Numbered from the stretch's first letter, positions 42,085 through 52,637 are shown. The stretch is 64,000 nt of DNA from Neisseriaceae bacterium (GCA_016864895.1 CP046107.1:186001-250000); one strand, 5' to 3'. Notes: generated by a model not told the origin, from the sequence alone. Program-made: numbers and translations.

Positions 42085-42900
42085 TTAATTACCATTATTT
42101 TCTTCTTTCCATTTACGCAAAAAAGCCAAAGCAACTGCTTTTTCCTGTTCTGAACCATAGCGAAAATCTTTTTGTGCTTTACGATAGGCAGCACGTTTTT
42201 TCTCTTGTAATATTTTTTGTTGACTATGTTCTTGATCCTCTATTCTGACTCGATTAAATTTCCGATTTTGGGCATTATATTTAGCCCTATCCAATAATGA
42301 TTGAATGACAAGATTAGAAGTATTACATGAGGTATTATTGCTTTCCTCCAATAAATTATTTTTTGATTGGTCTAAATAGCTTTGTTTTTTTTGCTTTGAA
42401 AGTTCTAATCTCTTATTTCGATTATCAAAGCGAATTTTAGCGTGTTCAGAGGCTTTAGTTCTAGGATCCAATGAATCACTCAAAATGGGATTTTTAGGTA
42501 GATAGTCAATATTTTCCGATTGCGGAAAAATACAATCAACGGGACAAACAGGTATACATAATTTACAACCTGTGCACTCTTGATTAATAACAGTATGCAT
42601 TTTTTTAGTTGTACCAACAATGGCATCAACAGGGCAAGCTCTAACACAAGCTTTACAACCAATGCAGATCATCTCATCAATGTATACAGTCTGATTAACA
42701 GAAGGCTCAACTGCAATAGGTGGTCTACCTAAAAGATTAGCTAAATCCAACATAACTTCATCTTTACCAGGTAGACAAAGATTAATCTCTGCTTTTCCCT
42801 CTGCTAGAGCAGTCGCATAGGGCAAGCACCCCTTGTAACCACATTGTTGACATTGAGTTTGTGGAAGAAGTTGATTAATTTTTTCAACTTTCATATTCAT
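42085..42900 (-). CDS. rnfB: RnfB-type ferredoxin (electron transport complex subunit RsxB-like)
   Basis: Soluble Fe-S protein (271 residues). An N-terminal Fe-S domain carries QTQCQQCGYKGC and a later Cys in INLCLPGK. Two 4Fe-4S ferredoxin motifs follow: CIGCKACVRACPVDAI and CTGCKLCIPVCPVDCI (about 78-125). A long Lys/Gln/Arg-rich helical tail runs from 150 to 271. It lacks the N-terminal membrane anchor of enterobacterial RnfB and stands without rnfACDGE, as in many betaproteobacteria. It probably acts as a stand-alone electron carrier, perhaps served by Fpr (inference). It starts 13 bases behind a gltS stop. Confidence 0.85.
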   Translation of the reverse strand: MNMKVEKINQLLPQTQCQQCGYKGCLPYATALAEGKAEINLCLPGKDEVMLDLANLLGRPPIAVEPSVNQTVYIDEMICIGCKACVRACPVDAIVGTTKKMHTVINQECTGCKLCIPVCPVDCIFPQSENIDYLPKNPILSDSLDPRTKASEHAKIRFDNRNKRLELSKQKKQSYLDQSKNNLLEESNNTSCNTSNLVIQSLLDRAKYNAQNRKFNRVRIEDQEHSQQKILQEKKRAAYRKAQKDFRYGSEQEKAVALAFLRKWKEENNGN

Positions 42901-42913
42901 ATTTGGTTAGTGT

Positions 42914-44164
42914 TCAAACTAAAAAATACTGGAAAATGGTTAAAACAACGGTATTGATAATATCAACAAAGAAAGCTCCTGCCAATGGAATAATTAAAAA
43001 AGCTTTTGGTGAAGGGCCAAATTTCTCAGTAAGTGCCTGCATATTAGCAATAGCAGTGGGTGTTGCACCTAGACCAAATCCACATTGACCTGCACAGACA
43101 ATCGCTGCATCATAGTCTCTACCCATTACATTGAAGGTGATAAAATAAATATAGAGCAAGGAAAATAGTGTTTGAATTAATAACACAATCAGAACGATAT
43201 AGCTTAAACCAGATAGTTGGTACAGTTTTAGAGAAATGAGTGCAACAGCTAAAAACAGATATAAAGTAACATTACAGATCACATCAATATTTCTATCAAA
43301 TACATGATAATTAAAAACATGACCCAAAGTATTTCTTAAAATAACTCCTGTAAATAGAGCCCAAACAAAGGCAGGAACCTTAATAATACTGGTTGGATAA
43401 TTGGTATTTAAAAAATTGGTAATAAAATAAGAAGCACTCAAACATAATGCGACCATTCCCAATACTTCCAAAGTAGAGCTGGCAGTGATTAAACGAACCT
43501 TAGTTCCACCTTCAGATGAAACAGAGTTTTCATTCTTGCTTTGAGCAATTTCTACCTTTGAAGGAAGCGTCACCTTACCCTTACGCATTAATAAATTGGC
43601 TATAGGACCACCAAGTAATCCACCAGCCACTAACCCGTAGGTAGCTGCTGTCATGCTTATAGTAGAAGCACCTATTAAACCATAGTTTCCTTCGAAAAAA
43701 GAGCCCCAACTGCCCGCTGTGGAATGTCCTCCCACTAAAGGTATAGAGCCTAATATCAAGCCATGTAACGGTTTTAGTGGTTCAAAAAAATAAGTAGACA
43801 TTACACCTATTATATCTTGTAAAAATACAAAAAATATTAGAGAAATCACAAGAATCACTAAAGGTTTCCCACCTTTAACTAGGCTTTTAAAATCAGCACC
43901 TAATCCAACGGATGCGAAAAAAGATAGCATACAGAAATTTTTCAAGCCTTCATGAAATTGAAATTCAACGCCATGAGTATAATATAAAATTAAAAGTAGA
44001 AAAGAGACAACTAAACCACCAGTTACAGGTTGTGGAATGCTATATTTCTTGAGAAAAGTTATTTTCTCAGTCAAAAAATGGCCTAGTGTGATGACTAGTA
44101 CCGCTATAATGAGTGTATAATATGGATTAACAACAAAGTTAGTAATGTTTGATATTGGTTCCAT
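42914..44164 (-). CDS. gltS: Sodium/glutamate symporter GltS
   Basis: Na+:glutamate symporter, ESS family (416 residues). It has the canonical motifs: FFASVGLGADFKSLVKGGKP in the first half, SIPLVGGHSTAGSWGSFF in the first re-entrant loop, CAGQCGFGLGATPTAIANM in the second, and AFLIIPLAGAFFVDIINTVV at the end. These match the E. coli-type pattern better than the copy at 40558, so this is likely the ancestral-function copy. A shared leader of about 70 bases precedes both copies, so both may be controlled alike. rnfB follows after 13 bases. Confidence 0.92.
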   Translation of the reverse strand: MEPISNITNFVVNPYYTLIIAVLVITLGHFLTEKITFLKKYSIPQPVTGGLVVSFLLLILYYTHGVEFQFHEGLKNFCMLSFFASVGLGADFKSLVKGGKPLVILVISLIFFVFLQDIIGVMSTYFFEPLKPLHGLILGSIPLVGGHSTAGSWGSFFEGNYGLIGASTISMTAATYGLVAGGLLGGPIANLLMRKGKVTLPSKVEIAQSKNENSVSSEGGTKVRLITASSTLEVLGMVALCLSASYFITNFLNTNYPTSIIKVPAFVWALFTGVILRNTLGHVFNYHVFDRNIDVICNVTLYLFLAVALISLKLYQLSGLSYIVLIVLLIQTLFSLLYIYFITFNVMGRDYDAAIVCAGQCGFGLGATPTAIANMQALTEKFGPSPKAFLIIPLAGAFFVDIINTVVLTIFQYFLV

Positions 44165-44870
44165 GTTTAGTCTCCCATAAAATTGAATTTTTCAAAAGTC
44201 GTACACCACTATATTGGCTTTTCTCCTTTAAGTGTTTATTAATACCTATAAATTAGATCAATTACTCTAAATATTTTACTATGAATGTAACAAAAAATCA
44301 TCTCAAAAGCAATGTAATTCATCTAAATGAACATATGGTTATCATAGTAGTTGCAATGATTCAACCACACTCCAACTAACTTAGATATTTTTTTAACATA
44401 AGTGTCAAGTTTATTGGATAGATAATAAAAATTAAATTCTGTTTTCCCTGATAATTATATTAAACACCTGCTGAAAATCAATTTGTAATACTTGTCACAA
44501 TCCACTGATATATCACATATACCATAACGTAAAATCTAAATTAATTTTATTTATACATTATATTCAAATAGACAAGTTTATGACCAATCAATTTCTAATA
44601 GCTGGATTAATTTATCTTAGTTATGACCAGCCATTAACTTCATCTTGTGAGGAAGTATAATATCCGGATATAGTCTCAATGGAGTTCTTGATTTAAATAT
44701 TTTACTAGTTCACATTTCATTTATCCAAAAAGAAACCCCATACGATTGTTCGTACAACACTAATTCAATAAATTTCTCTGGTATTTCCTGAACAGGATAT
44801 GAGGTAATTTTGATATCCTGACAAATAATATTCAATTAAGTATCATAAATCCTAGTATATTACTTACTCA
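44165..44870. other. Gene-free region between ahcY and gltS
   Basis: About 700 bases without a supported gene. Near gltS it holds the leader shared with the other gltS copy (about 44165-44235). Near ahcY it holds the inverted repeat at 44793-44820 and minus-strand open segments of 30-40 codons in the 44610-44845 stretch that might be a decayed reading frame; nothing recognised. Confidence 0.4.
44788..44820 (-). terminator. Inverted repeat downstream of ahcY
   Basis: CAGGATAT (44793-44800) and ATATCCTG (44813-44820) form an 8-bp stem with a 12-base loop. CCTG (44788-44791) could pair with the same CAGG in an alternative short hairpin. It lies about 50 bases past the ahcY stop. There is no T-run, so terminator function is uncertain. 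Confidence 0.35.
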
Positions 44871-46265
44871 TTAATAACGATAATGTTCAGATTTGTAAGG
44901 GCCATCAATATTCACACCAATATAATCTGCCTGTTCCTGAGTTAATTTAGTTAGTTTAGCACCAATCCTGCCTAGATGTAGCTCTGCAACTTTTTCATCT
45001 AGTTTTTTTGGTAAAATATAAACCTGGTTTTGATATTGATTTTCTTGGGTAAATAGTTCGATTTGTGCTAATACCTGATTAGTGAAACTATTACTCATCA
45101 CAAAACTAGGATGACCCGTAGCACAACCTAGGTTAACCAAACGTCCTTCAGCTAGTAGAATAATACGATTGCCACTAGGTAACGTAATGTGATCAACTTG
45201 TGGTTTAATATTTTCCCATGGATATTGTCGCAATGATACGACATCAATTTCACTATCAAAATGGCCAATATTACATACAATAGCTTCATTTTTCATTGAA
45301 ATCAAATGGTCATGGGTTAATATATTGATATTGCCTGTGGTAGTAACAAAAATATCTCCCTGACTAACAACATCATCCATATGTACAACACGATAACCTT
45401 CCATTGCTGCTTGTAAAGCACAAATAGGATCAATTTCAGTAACCCACACTGTAGCACCTAAACTCCTTAAACTTTGGGCACAACCCTTACCTACGTCACC
45501 ATAACCTGCCACAACTGCGATTTTGCCTGCAATCATCACATCAGTTGCACGTTTTATGCCATCAATTAAGCTTTCACGACAACCGTATAAATTATCAAAC
45601 TTAGATTTGGTTACGCTATCATTGACATTAATAGCAGGGAAGGGCAACTCACCATTAGCTTGCAATTGATACAAACGATGAACACCTGTAGTCGTTTCCT
45701 CAGTAACCCCTTTAATTTTTTCCAGACGTTTAGAATACCAATGTGGATCTTGTTCCAAATGTGTTTTAATACTAGCAAATAAAGCTTTTTCTTCTTCATT
45801 ATTAGGGTAGGCAATATAATCAAGATCTTTTTCTGCTTTTGAACCCAAAATAAGTAACAAAGTAGCGTCTCCACCATCATCTAAAATCATATTGGCCAAT
45901 TCCCCATCAGGCCATTCAAAAATTTTATGTATATACGCCCAATAATCTTCCAATGATTCACCTTTGTAGGCGAAAACTGGGATGTCTGCTTCCACCATAG
46001 CTGCAGCAGCCTGATCCTGTGTAGAAAAAATGTTACAAGAAGCCCAACGGATCTGAGCCCCTAAAGCAATTAGTGTTTCCATTAATACAGCAGTTTGTAT
46101 CGTCATATGAATAGAACCAGCAATTCTAGCCCCTTTTAATGGTTGCTGATCTTTAAATTCTTTACGAATTGCCATTAACCCAGGCATTTCAGTCTCTGCA
46201 ATATCAATTTCTTTTCTTCCCCAAGCAGCTTGATTTATGTCTGCGATTGCATAATCATCTATCAT
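44871..46265 (-). CDS. ahcY: Adenosylhomocysteinase AhcY
   Basis: NAD-dependent hydrolysis of S-adenosylhomocysteine to homocysteine and adenosine (464 residues). It opens with [21 protein letters not shown]. Substrate stretches are [16 protein letters not shown] and [19 protein letters not shown]-binding is [18 protein letters not shown]; then [15 protein letters not shown], and the C-terminal [28 protein letters not shown]. It has the insertion seen in the proteobacterial long form. No SAH riboswitch signature is seen in the 200 bases upstream. An SAH/MTA deaminase gene 1.2 kb away offers an alternative SAH route. Confidence 0.96.
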   Translation of the reverse strand: MIDDYAIADINQAAWGRKEIDIAETEMPGLMAIRKEFKDQQPLKGARIAGSIHMTIQTAVLMETLIALGAQIRWASCNIFSTQDQAAAAMVEADIPVFAYKGESLEDYWAYIHKIFEWPDGELANMILDDGGDATLLLILGSKAEKDLDYIAYPNNEEEKALFASIKTHLEQDPHWYSKRLEKIKGVTEETTTGVHRLYQLQANGELPFPAINVNDSVTKSKFDNLYGCRESLIDGIKRATDVMIAGKIAVVAGYGDVGKGCAQSLRSLGATVWVTEIDPICALQAAMEGYRVVHMDDVVSQGDIFVTTTGNINILTHDHLISMKNEAIVCNIGHFDSEIDVVSLRQYPWENIKPQVDHITLPSGNRIILLAEGRLVNLGCATGHPSFVMSNSFTNQVLAQIELFTQENQYQNQVYILPKKLDEKVAELHLGRIGAKLTKLTQEQADYIGVNIDGPYKSEHYRY

Positions 46266-46396
46266 TTGATTCTCTCAATTAAAATTTTTAGCAGCTGATT
46301 ATAAACTGAATCATCAGGATACAAAAGCTGAGAACCTATTTTATTTTCTTTATCTAAAATAAATAATGATTGGATATTGTTAGAAGTACTGCAGAA
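46262..46396 (-). pseudogene. Possible 3' remnant of a gene upstream of ahcY
   Basis: A 44-codon stretch without a start codon reads SLFILDKENKIGSQLLYPDD then [15 protein letters not shown]. It ends in a TGA that overlaps the ahcY ATG (ATGA), the typical sign of a translationally coupled neighbour. Upstream the frame is broken by stops. It has a protein-like composition, but I do not recognise the family. Confidence 0.3.
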
Positions 46397-46712
46397 TTAA
46401 GTAACAGGCCAATCACTGATAGTCGAATAAAAAAATTTCTGACAATAGGTTTAAACATGATCTACATAAATTCGTCCACAGAAATGCTATACGGATATTT
46501 TGATCAAACAATTTTTCTATCTAATTTCGTACTATGAAATAAGGATAAAACATAACTAAAAATACCGAAGGATGGATATTAGATTACAAAGCAAAATACC
46601 ACATATTGACATTTTGGATAGTTGACGAAAGTTAAAAGAGAATATGAGGATACAAAATTATTATGTTTTAAAATAATCATTTTTGATTTAGCATAACACA
46701 ATACTAGAAATT
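46397..46712. other. Gene-free region between ubiG and ahcY
   Basis: No gene or strong hairpin seen; stops are dense in all frames. TTGACATT at 46607-46614 and TTGACG at 46621-46626 resemble -35 boxes on the plus strand but do not face a gene. Confidence 0.35.
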
Positions 46713-47438
46713 CTATACCAAATTATTTTTCTTTCTAAATACAATCATATAATTTACATCCACTTTAGGAGTTAAAAAATAATCTTGAGTAATTGGGTTA
46801 TAGGAAAACCCAGACATACCTTCGATATCTAAATTATTATTTCTCGCCATGCGCGCTAAGGTAGCAGGTGTAATAAATTTAGAGTGTTCATGGGTTTTTT
46901 TTGGAACCAATTTCAAAATATATTCAGCAACGATAATAGCTTGTAAATAAGATTTAATATTTTTGTTAATAGTGGACATAAATAATAAACCATTAGGTTT
47001 TAATAATTGTGTACAAGCTTTAACTAATCTTTCAGGTTCAGGCACATGCTCTAACAACTCCATACAGGTGATCACATCAAATTCATCTGATTTTTCTTGG
47101 GATAATTGTTCTACGTCTATCACTTGATAATCGATAGCTAAATCCTGTCTTTCTGCATGTAGTTTAGCTACTTCAATTGAATCATAAGCCAAATCAATAC
47201 CTGTTATTTTCCCACCTGATTTGGCTAAAGATTCCGTCAAAATCCCACCACCACAACCAACATCTAGAATATTTTTATTATTTAAACCAGTATATTTTTG
47301 GATAAAAGAAAAACGCAACGGATTAATATCATGTAAGGACTTTAAAGGACCATTTCTATCCCACCATTTATCAGCTAATTGACCAAATTTATCTACTTCC
47401 TCATGACTAATGTTTGCCTTTATAATGTCATTTTCCAT
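46713..47438 (-). CDS. ubiG: Ubiquinone biosynthesis O-methyltransferase UbiG
   Basis: SAM-dependent O-methyltransferase acting twice in ubiquinone synthesis (241 residues). It opens with DKFGQLADKWWDRNGPLKSLHDINPLR, diagnostic of UbiG. SAM motif I is LDVGCGGGILTESLAKSG, then VTCMELLEHVPEP (motif II) and LLKPNGLLFMSTINKN. The late WDYFI-like segment reads GFSYNPITQDYFL. It follows the deaminase gene by 11 bases on the same strand, so the two form a unit. The SAH it releases is handled by AhcY next door. Confidence 0.94.
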   Translation of the reverse strand: MENDIIKANISHEEVDKFGQLADKWWDRNGPLKSLHDINPLRFSFIQKYTGLNNKNILDVGCGGGILTESLAKSGGKITGIDLAYDSIEVAKLHAERQDLAIDYQVIDVEQLSQEKSDEFDVITCMELLEHVPEPERLVKACTQLLKPNGLLFMSTINKNIKSYLQAIIVAEYILKLVPKKTHEHSKFITPATLARMARNNNLDIEGMSGFSYNPITQDYFLTPKVDVNYMIVFRKKNNLV

Positions 47439-47449
47439 TTATTCTATCC

Positions 47450-48757
47450 TTATGTAATTAATTTTTTTTGCCAATGTTTAGCTTTTTTATGTAACTCTTT
47501 GACAGCAATATTAGTCAATACTCTATTTTTTAATACCCGACGACCGTTAATCCAAACATCAGAAATATTTTCTCTACCTAAAGTATAAACCAAATGAGAA
47601 ATAGGATCATAAACAGGTTGATTTTCTACTTTCGAAGTATCTACCGCAATTATATCAGCATGCTTTCCAACACAAATCGAGCCCACTTTGTCATCAATAT
47701 GTAAAGCACGAGCACCGTTAATAGTAGCCATTTTTAATGTTTCATAAGCAGATAAATCAGTTGGTTGCTTAGAATAACCTTTTGCAATTAATGAGGCAAG
47801 ACGCATTTCAGAAAACATATCTAAACGGTTGTTAGAGGCAGCACCATCTGTGCCCAACCCTACATTAACGCCTTGTTCTAGTAAAGTAGAAATAGGGGCA
47901 AAACCAGAAGAAAGTTTCATATTAGAGGATGGATTATGGGAAATACTCAGACCAATTCTTTGAGCTCTTTGTATTTCATCATTACTCAGAAATACCATAT
48001 GTGCAGCAATCAAATTAGCTTGTAATATACCTAATTTTTGTAATCGATCAAAAGGACGTTCATTATATTTTTCCACACTTTGTTGAATTTCTGTTTCCGT
48101 TTCATGGATATGACAATGAATCAACATATCCTCTTGCTCACTAATTTTAACTATTTTTTTAAAAGTTTCATCAGTAACAGTATAAGGTGCGTGTGGTGCC
48201 AAGGTAAAAGTAATAAGAGGTTCTCCAGTAAATTTAGCCCTTTCTTCTAGTGATTTTTTTATATATTCCTTGGAATTTTGAGCATAGTTAGTTGGAAATT
48301 CTAAAATAGAACAACCTACAAATGTTCGCATACCCATTTCAATACCAGCTTTAGCGACCCCGCTATGAAAAAAATACATATCATTAATAGTAGTCGTACC
48401 ACTTAAAATCATTTCTGCCATGGCTAATAAAGAACCATCATAAACAAATTTCTCACTAACAAACTTCGACTCTAGGGGCCATATATGCTTATTTAACCAA
48501 TCCATAAGAACTAAATCATCAGCATAACCACGAAAAAGTGTCATAGCACTGTGCCCATGTAAATTTATAAACCCGGGCATTAAAATATGGTTTCTTAATT
48601 CAATTTTCTTTTCAAAATTTGTTTTTTTAATCTCTTTAGGAGATAAAATTGCTTCGATAATATTATTGTTTAATACAATCCCATAATCCTCTAAGATAGG
48701 GTTTTTATCCTCCATTGTGACAATCCATTTAGCTTGTATTAATCTCTTTTTTGACAT
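47450..48757 (-). CDS. mtaD: 5-methylthioadenosine/S-adenosylhomocysteine deaminase
   Basis: Metal-dependent amidohydrolase of the TRZ/ATZ family (435 residues) that deaminates MTA and SAH. Metal ligands appear in INLHGHSAM (H67, H69), and further ones in IHCHIHETE and SISHNPSSNMKL; the catalytic Asp is in LGTDGAASNNRLDMFSEMRL. PGFINLHGHSAMTLFRGYADD is the family hallmark. It pairs with ubiG, as is common in betaproteobacteria. The exact substrate preference (SAH, MTA or another) is a family inference. Confidence 0.87.
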   Translation of the reverse strand: MSKKRLIQAKWIVTMEDKNPILEDYGIVLNNNIIEAILSPKEIKKTNFEKKIELRNHILMPGFINLHGHSAMTLFRGYADDLVLMDWLNKHIWPLESKFVSEKFVYDGSLLAMAEMILSGTTTINDMYFFHSGVAKAGIEMGMRTFVGCSILEFPTNYAQNSKEYIKKSLEERAKFTGEPLITFTLAPHAPYTVTDETFKKIVKISEQEDMLIHCHIHETETEIQQSVEKYNERPFDRLQKLGILQANLIAAHMVFLSNDEIQRAQRIGLSISHNPSSNMKLSSGFAPISTLLEQGVNVGLGTDGAASNNRLDMFSEMRLASLIAKGYSKQPTDLSAYETLKMATINGARALHIDDKVGSICVGKHADIIAVDTSKVENQPVYDPISHLVYTLGRENISDVWINGRRVLKNRVLTNIAVKELHKKAKHWQKKLIT

Positions 48758-48880
48758 AATTTATATTCCATTTAATCTTATCGATCTAATTATACCTTAG
48801 TATTTTAATGATTTTATACTGCATGTTTTTTCAAAATCAGCTAAAATCAAACATTTTTAAATTGATTCGTTGAAAAACTT

Positions 48881-50680
48881 ATGAAAAACATACGTAATTT
48901 TTCTATTATTGCACATATCGATCATGGTAAATCAACTTTAGCTGATCGTTTAATTCAACACTGTGATGGTTTGCAAATGCGTGAAATGAGCTCTCAAGTA
49001 TTGGATTCTATGGAAATTGAAAAAGAAAGAGGAATTACTATTAAAGCTCAGACTGTTGCTTTAAATTATACAGCTAAAGACGGTAAAACTTATTTACTCA
49101 ATATGATTGATACACCAGGACATGTAGATTTTTCTTATGAAGTTTCTCGTTCATTATCTGCCTGCGAAGGTGCTTTGTTGGTTGTTGATGCTTCTCAAGG
49201 GGTTGAGGCACAAACAGTCGCTAATTGTTACACTGCAATTGATTTGGGAGTGGAGGTTTTACCTGTACTAAATAAAATTGACTTACCCAATGCAAACCCA
49301 GATAGAGTAGCTCAAGAAATTGAAGATGTTATAGGAATTAATGCAACAACAGGTACAGTACAATGTTCAGCAAAGACAGGTGAGGGTATTGAGGATATTT
49401 TAGAGTTAATCATCAATGAAATTCCAGCTCCAAAAGGTGATAAAAATGCCCCATTAAAAGCTTTAATCATTGACTCTTGGTTTGATAATTATGTCGGTAT
49501 AGTAATACTCATTCGTTTGATTGATGGAGAGATTAAACTCAAAGACAAAATACAGTTTATGTCCACATCAACTACAGCTTTGGTTGAGCAACTTGGTGTG
49601 TTCACCCCCAAGTCTGAAAGTAGAAAAGAATTAAAAGCTGGAGAAGTTGGCTTTGTTGTATCAGGAATTAAGGAATTGAAAACAGCAAAAGTTGGAGATA
49701 CCATTACTTTAGTAAATAATCCTGCTGATAGACCATTACCAGGTTTTAAAGAAGTGCAGTCTCAGGTATTTGCAGGTTTATATCCAATAGAATCGAATGA
49801 GTATGACAATTTAAGAGATGCCTTAGCAAAGTTACAATTGAATGATGCATCTTTACATTTTGAAGCAGAAGTATCTCAAGCCTTAGGGTTTGGTTTTCGA
49901 TGTGGTTTTTTAGGTTTATTGCATCTAGAAATTGTACAAGAACGGTTAGAACGAGAATTTGATGTTGATTTAATTACCACAGCACCAACCGTGGTATATC
50001 AAGTCCTGCTAAAAAATGGTGAAAAAATAGAAGTAGAAAACCCTTCTAAATTACCTGACGCAGGGTCTATTCAAACTATGTTTGAAAGGATTATTACAGC
50101 TTCTATCTTAGTCCCCCAAGAATATGTGGGGGCTGTCATGACATTATGCAATCAAAAAAGGGGCATACAAACCAACATGCAATACCTAGGTCGTCAAGTT
50201 ATGTTGACCTATGATTTACCCTTAAATGAAGTAGTTATGGACTTTTTTGATAGATTAAAATCAACTTCAAGAGGTTACGCTTCGTTAGATTATCATTTTA
50301 AAGAATTTAGAGCAGCTGATTTAGTTAAATTAGATATTTTAGTTAATGGGGAAAAAGTTGATGCCTTGAGCTTAATTGTACATAAACAATCTGCTCAATT
50401 TAAGGGACGTGAATTAGTGAATAAAATGCGTGAATTAATTCCTCGTCAAATGTTTGATATTGCAATACAAGCAGCAATTGGAGGACACATTATTGCCAGG
50501 GAGACAGTCAAGGCTTTACGTAAAAATGTACTGGCAAAATGCTACGGTGGAGATATCACTCGAAAGAAAAAATTATTGGAAAAACAAAAAGCAGGTAAGA
50601 AACGTATGAAACAAGTAGGTAATGTAGAAATTCCTCAATCTGCCTTTTTAGCAGTATTACAAATTGGAGATCAAAAATAA
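48881..50680 (+). CDS. lepA: Elongation factor 4 LepA
   Basis: Ribosome-associated GTPase (599 residues, normal length). The G1 motif is [10 protein letters not shown] (11-20), the switch is [18 protein letters not shown]3 is DTPGHVDF and G4 NKIDLP. Then come the EF-G-like domains III and V and the LepA-specific C-terminal domain ([16 protein letters not shown] ... [20 protein letters not shown]). The stop overlaps the start of the first lepB gene by one base (TAATG), the classical lepA-lepB coupling. It diverges from mtaD. Confidence 0.97.
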   Translation: MKNIRNFSIIAHIDHGKSTLADRLIQHCDGLQMREMSSQVLDSMEIEKERGITIKAQTVALNYTAKDGKTYLLNMIDTPGHVDFSYEVSRSLSACEGALLVVDASQGVEAQTVANCYTAIDLGVEVLPVLNKIDLPNANPDRVAQEIEDVIGINATTGTVQCSAKTGEGIEDILELIINEIPAPKGDKNAPLKALIIDSWFDNYVGIVILIRLIDGEIKLKDKIQFMSTSTTALVEQLGVFTPKSESRKELKAGEVGFVVSGIKELKTAKVGDTITLVNNPADRPLPGFKEVQSQVFAGLYPIESNEYDNLRDALAKLQLNDASLHFEAEVSQALGFGFRCGFLGLLHLEIVQERLEREFDVDLITTAPTVVYQVLLKNGEKIEVENPSKLPDAGSIQTMFERIITASILVPQEYVGAVMTLCNQKRGIQTNMQYLGRQVMLTYDLPLNEVVMDFFDRLKSTSRGYASLDYHFKEFRAADLVKLDILVNGEKVDALSLIVHKQSAQFKGRELVNKMRELIPRQMFDIAIQAAIGGHIIARETVKALRKNVLAKCYGGDITRKKKLLEKQKAGKKRMKQVGNVEIPQSAFLAVLQIGDQK

Positions 50681-51633
50681 TGCCTGTGTCCCTATCTTTT
50701 ATGGGATTATCTCTGATATTGGTTGCTTCAATACTTTTACGGCATCATACACAAAAAAATTTAATTGATTTTCAACAAAAATCCATCTGGCTAATTTGCT
50801 TACTACTAGTAGGAATATTTATATTTCTACTTAGTTTCTTTTCTTTAACCCAAGTTTTATGGTGTCTTATAGTTACTGGATCAATTTTTTTTATATGGGA
50901 TAAAATCCCCCCAAAACATAATATTCAGTCACTTTATATTCAGTCACTTTCAAAAACGATCGGTGAAGTGTTACAAAAACTACTGCCTTGGCTTTTATTA
51001 TTAGCCTTATCCCATTCATTTTTAGCAAGTTTTTATTATATCTCTTTTAATTCTATGGCACCAACTTTAAAAGAAGGTGATATTGTTGTAGTGTTACCAA
51101 AAAATTCAATTTATTTTTCGAATAAAGGTCAAAAAGAATCTATTCAAAAAGGTCAAGTGATTGTTTTCCGAGATATAAAACAAAAAATCAATTTAATTAA
51201 AAGAGTCATTGGTATACCAGGAGACACAATAACTTATGGTGATAAAACACTATTAATCAATGGTCAAAAAATAAAAAAGAAATTTATTAATAAAATTTTA
51301 AATACAGATTTGAAAAAATTAAGTAAAATAGAAGCACCGCATGAATTGTCACAATTTGAACAAAATATTGAACTAAACACATTTAATATTTTTGAAGATG
51401 AAAACTTACTTAATAATGAGCTATTAATAAAAGATAAAAACTGCATTCCAGTGGAGACATTTATTCAATGCAGCATTCCAAATGATCAATATTTTGTTTT
51501 AGGAGATAATAGAGACCATAGTTTGGATAGTCGACATCATGGATTGATTAATAAAAAAGATATTTATGGGAGAGCTGTTTTCATATTAATGAATATATCT
51601 CAATTTAATCGTTTTTTTGAAAAAATAAGATAA
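50680..51633 (+). CDS. lepB: Signal peptidase I, diverged paralogue
   Basis: Membrane serine protease removing signal peptides (317 residues). Three hydrophobic segments lie at about 5-20, 37-70 and 102-120. The nucleophile is S125 in FNSMAPTLKEGD and the general-base Lys is K174 in LIKRVIGIPGD. GDNRDHSLDSR near 285 is also present, so the active site looks intact. The motif before the Ser is ISFNSM and not the usual PSSSM. The central domain differs strongly from the next gene (51645), another LepB. Start overlaps lepA. Either or both may be active; different substrate sets are possible (inference). Confidence 0.88.
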   Translation: MPVSLSFMGLSLILVASILLRHHTQKNLIDFQQKSIWLICLLLVGIFIFLLSFFSLTQVLWCLIVTGSIFFIWDKIPPKHNIQSLYIQSLSKTIGEVLQKLLPWLLLLALSHSFLASFYYISFNSMAPTLKEGDIVVVLPKNSIYFSNKGQKESIQKGQVIVFRDIKQKINLIKRVIGIPGDTITYGDKTLLINGQKIKKKFINKILNTDLKKLSKIEAPHELSQFEQNIELNTFNIFEDENLLNNELLIKDKNCIPVETFIQCSIPNDQYFVLGDNRDHSLDSRHHGLINKKDIYGRAVFILMNISQFNRFFEKIR

Positions 51634-51644
51634 AGGAAATACAA

Positions 51645-52637
51645 GTGTTCGGTGGTTTATCGTTTTTAGTTGTAGGTTGTGTTTTATTATTTTTAGCTAT
51701 TATCCTATTCTTTATGGCAGATAAAACTGAGTTAGTTGAAGAGGGGAACCTACCAGTTTTAATTGATTGGTCTTTTTTATTATTAGTTATTGCCATATTT
51801 TGTTTATTGTCTGAATTTTTCAGTTTTGCCACTGTATTTTTTGTGATGACAATATTAACCGGCTTGTTTTATATCATTTATCATCTCTACCGTAAATCTA
51901 AACAAACAGATATCGAAGAATTATCTCTTTGGCATTTGGTTGATTATTTTAAGGGTTTTTTCTGGATTTTCTTGATTATTTTTGTCATTCGTTCTTTTAT
52001 TGTTGATTTAAGTATTATTCCTTCCAGTTCTATGAGACCTGGATTAGTAGTAGGTGATTTTGTTCTAATTAACAAATATAATTACGGGATAAAAATACCT
52101 ATTTCAAATAAAACATTAATCACTAATAACCCCGTAGCAAGAGGTGATATTATTGTATTTAATTTTCCACTAAATAGAAAAATTCAATATGTTAAACGAG
52201 TTATTGGTGTGCCTGGAGATAAGATTGAATTTAGGGACAAAAATTTGATTATTAATGGACAAGAAATTAGTAAAAAATTATTGGGAATAGGGGAATATCT
52301 TGAAAATTCTTATAACGTTGCCACACCTTACACTATAAAGGTACAAGAGTTTCATCAAAAAATTGATACTACAGAATTCAATATTTATGAGATTCCTAAT
52401 CGCCCAACATTAGATGGGGATAATGTGAAGCCTGAAAATCCATGTATTATTGAAAGTAATAATGGAATTGTATGTGAAGTTCCCAAAGGTAAATATTTTG
52501 TCTTGGGTGATAATCGAGATAATAGTGAAGACGGACGTTATTGGGGTTTTGTAGATGAATTGGATATTCAGGGCAAAGCTTTCTTTGTATGGATGAATTT
52601 CAAAGAACCTAAACGTATTGGCACTAAAATTAAATAA
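51645..52637 (+). CDS. lepB: Signal peptidase I LepB
   Basis: Second signal peptidase I (330 residues) of near-canonical betaproteobacterial type. N-terminal hydrophobic segments at about 5-24 and 43-80 and a third at 104-120. Nucleophile S129 in IIPSSSMRPGLVVGD, Lys K184 in YVKRVIGVPGDKIE, and GDNRDNSEDGRYWGFV near 288. The start is GTG at 51645 behind AAAGGAAATACAA. It lies 11 bases after the first lepB, so the two are transcribed together with lepA. This copy keeps the proline-containing catalytic motif and is probably the main enzyme. Confidence 0.92.
   Translation: MFGGLSFLVVGCVLLFLAIILFFMADKTELVEEGNLPVLIDWSFLLLVIAIFCLLSEFFSFATVFFVMTILTGLFYIIYHLYRKSKQTDIEELSLWHLVDYFKGFFWIFLIIFVIRSFIVDLSIIPSSSMRPGLVVGDFVLINKYNYGIKIPISNKTLITNNPVARGDIIVFNFPLNRKIQYVKRVIGVPGDKIEFRDKNLIINGQEISKKLLGIGEYLENSYNVATPYTIKVQEFHQKIDTTEFNIYEIPNRPTLDGDNVKPENPCIIESNNGIVCEVPKGKYFVLGDNRDNSEDGRYWGFVDELDIQGKAFFVWMNFKEPKRIGTKIK

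Noticed and set aside
46266..46712. SAH riboswitch upstream of ahcY
   Set aside because: I looked for the conserved GC-rich core expected of SAH riboswitches; the region is AT-rich with no such motif.
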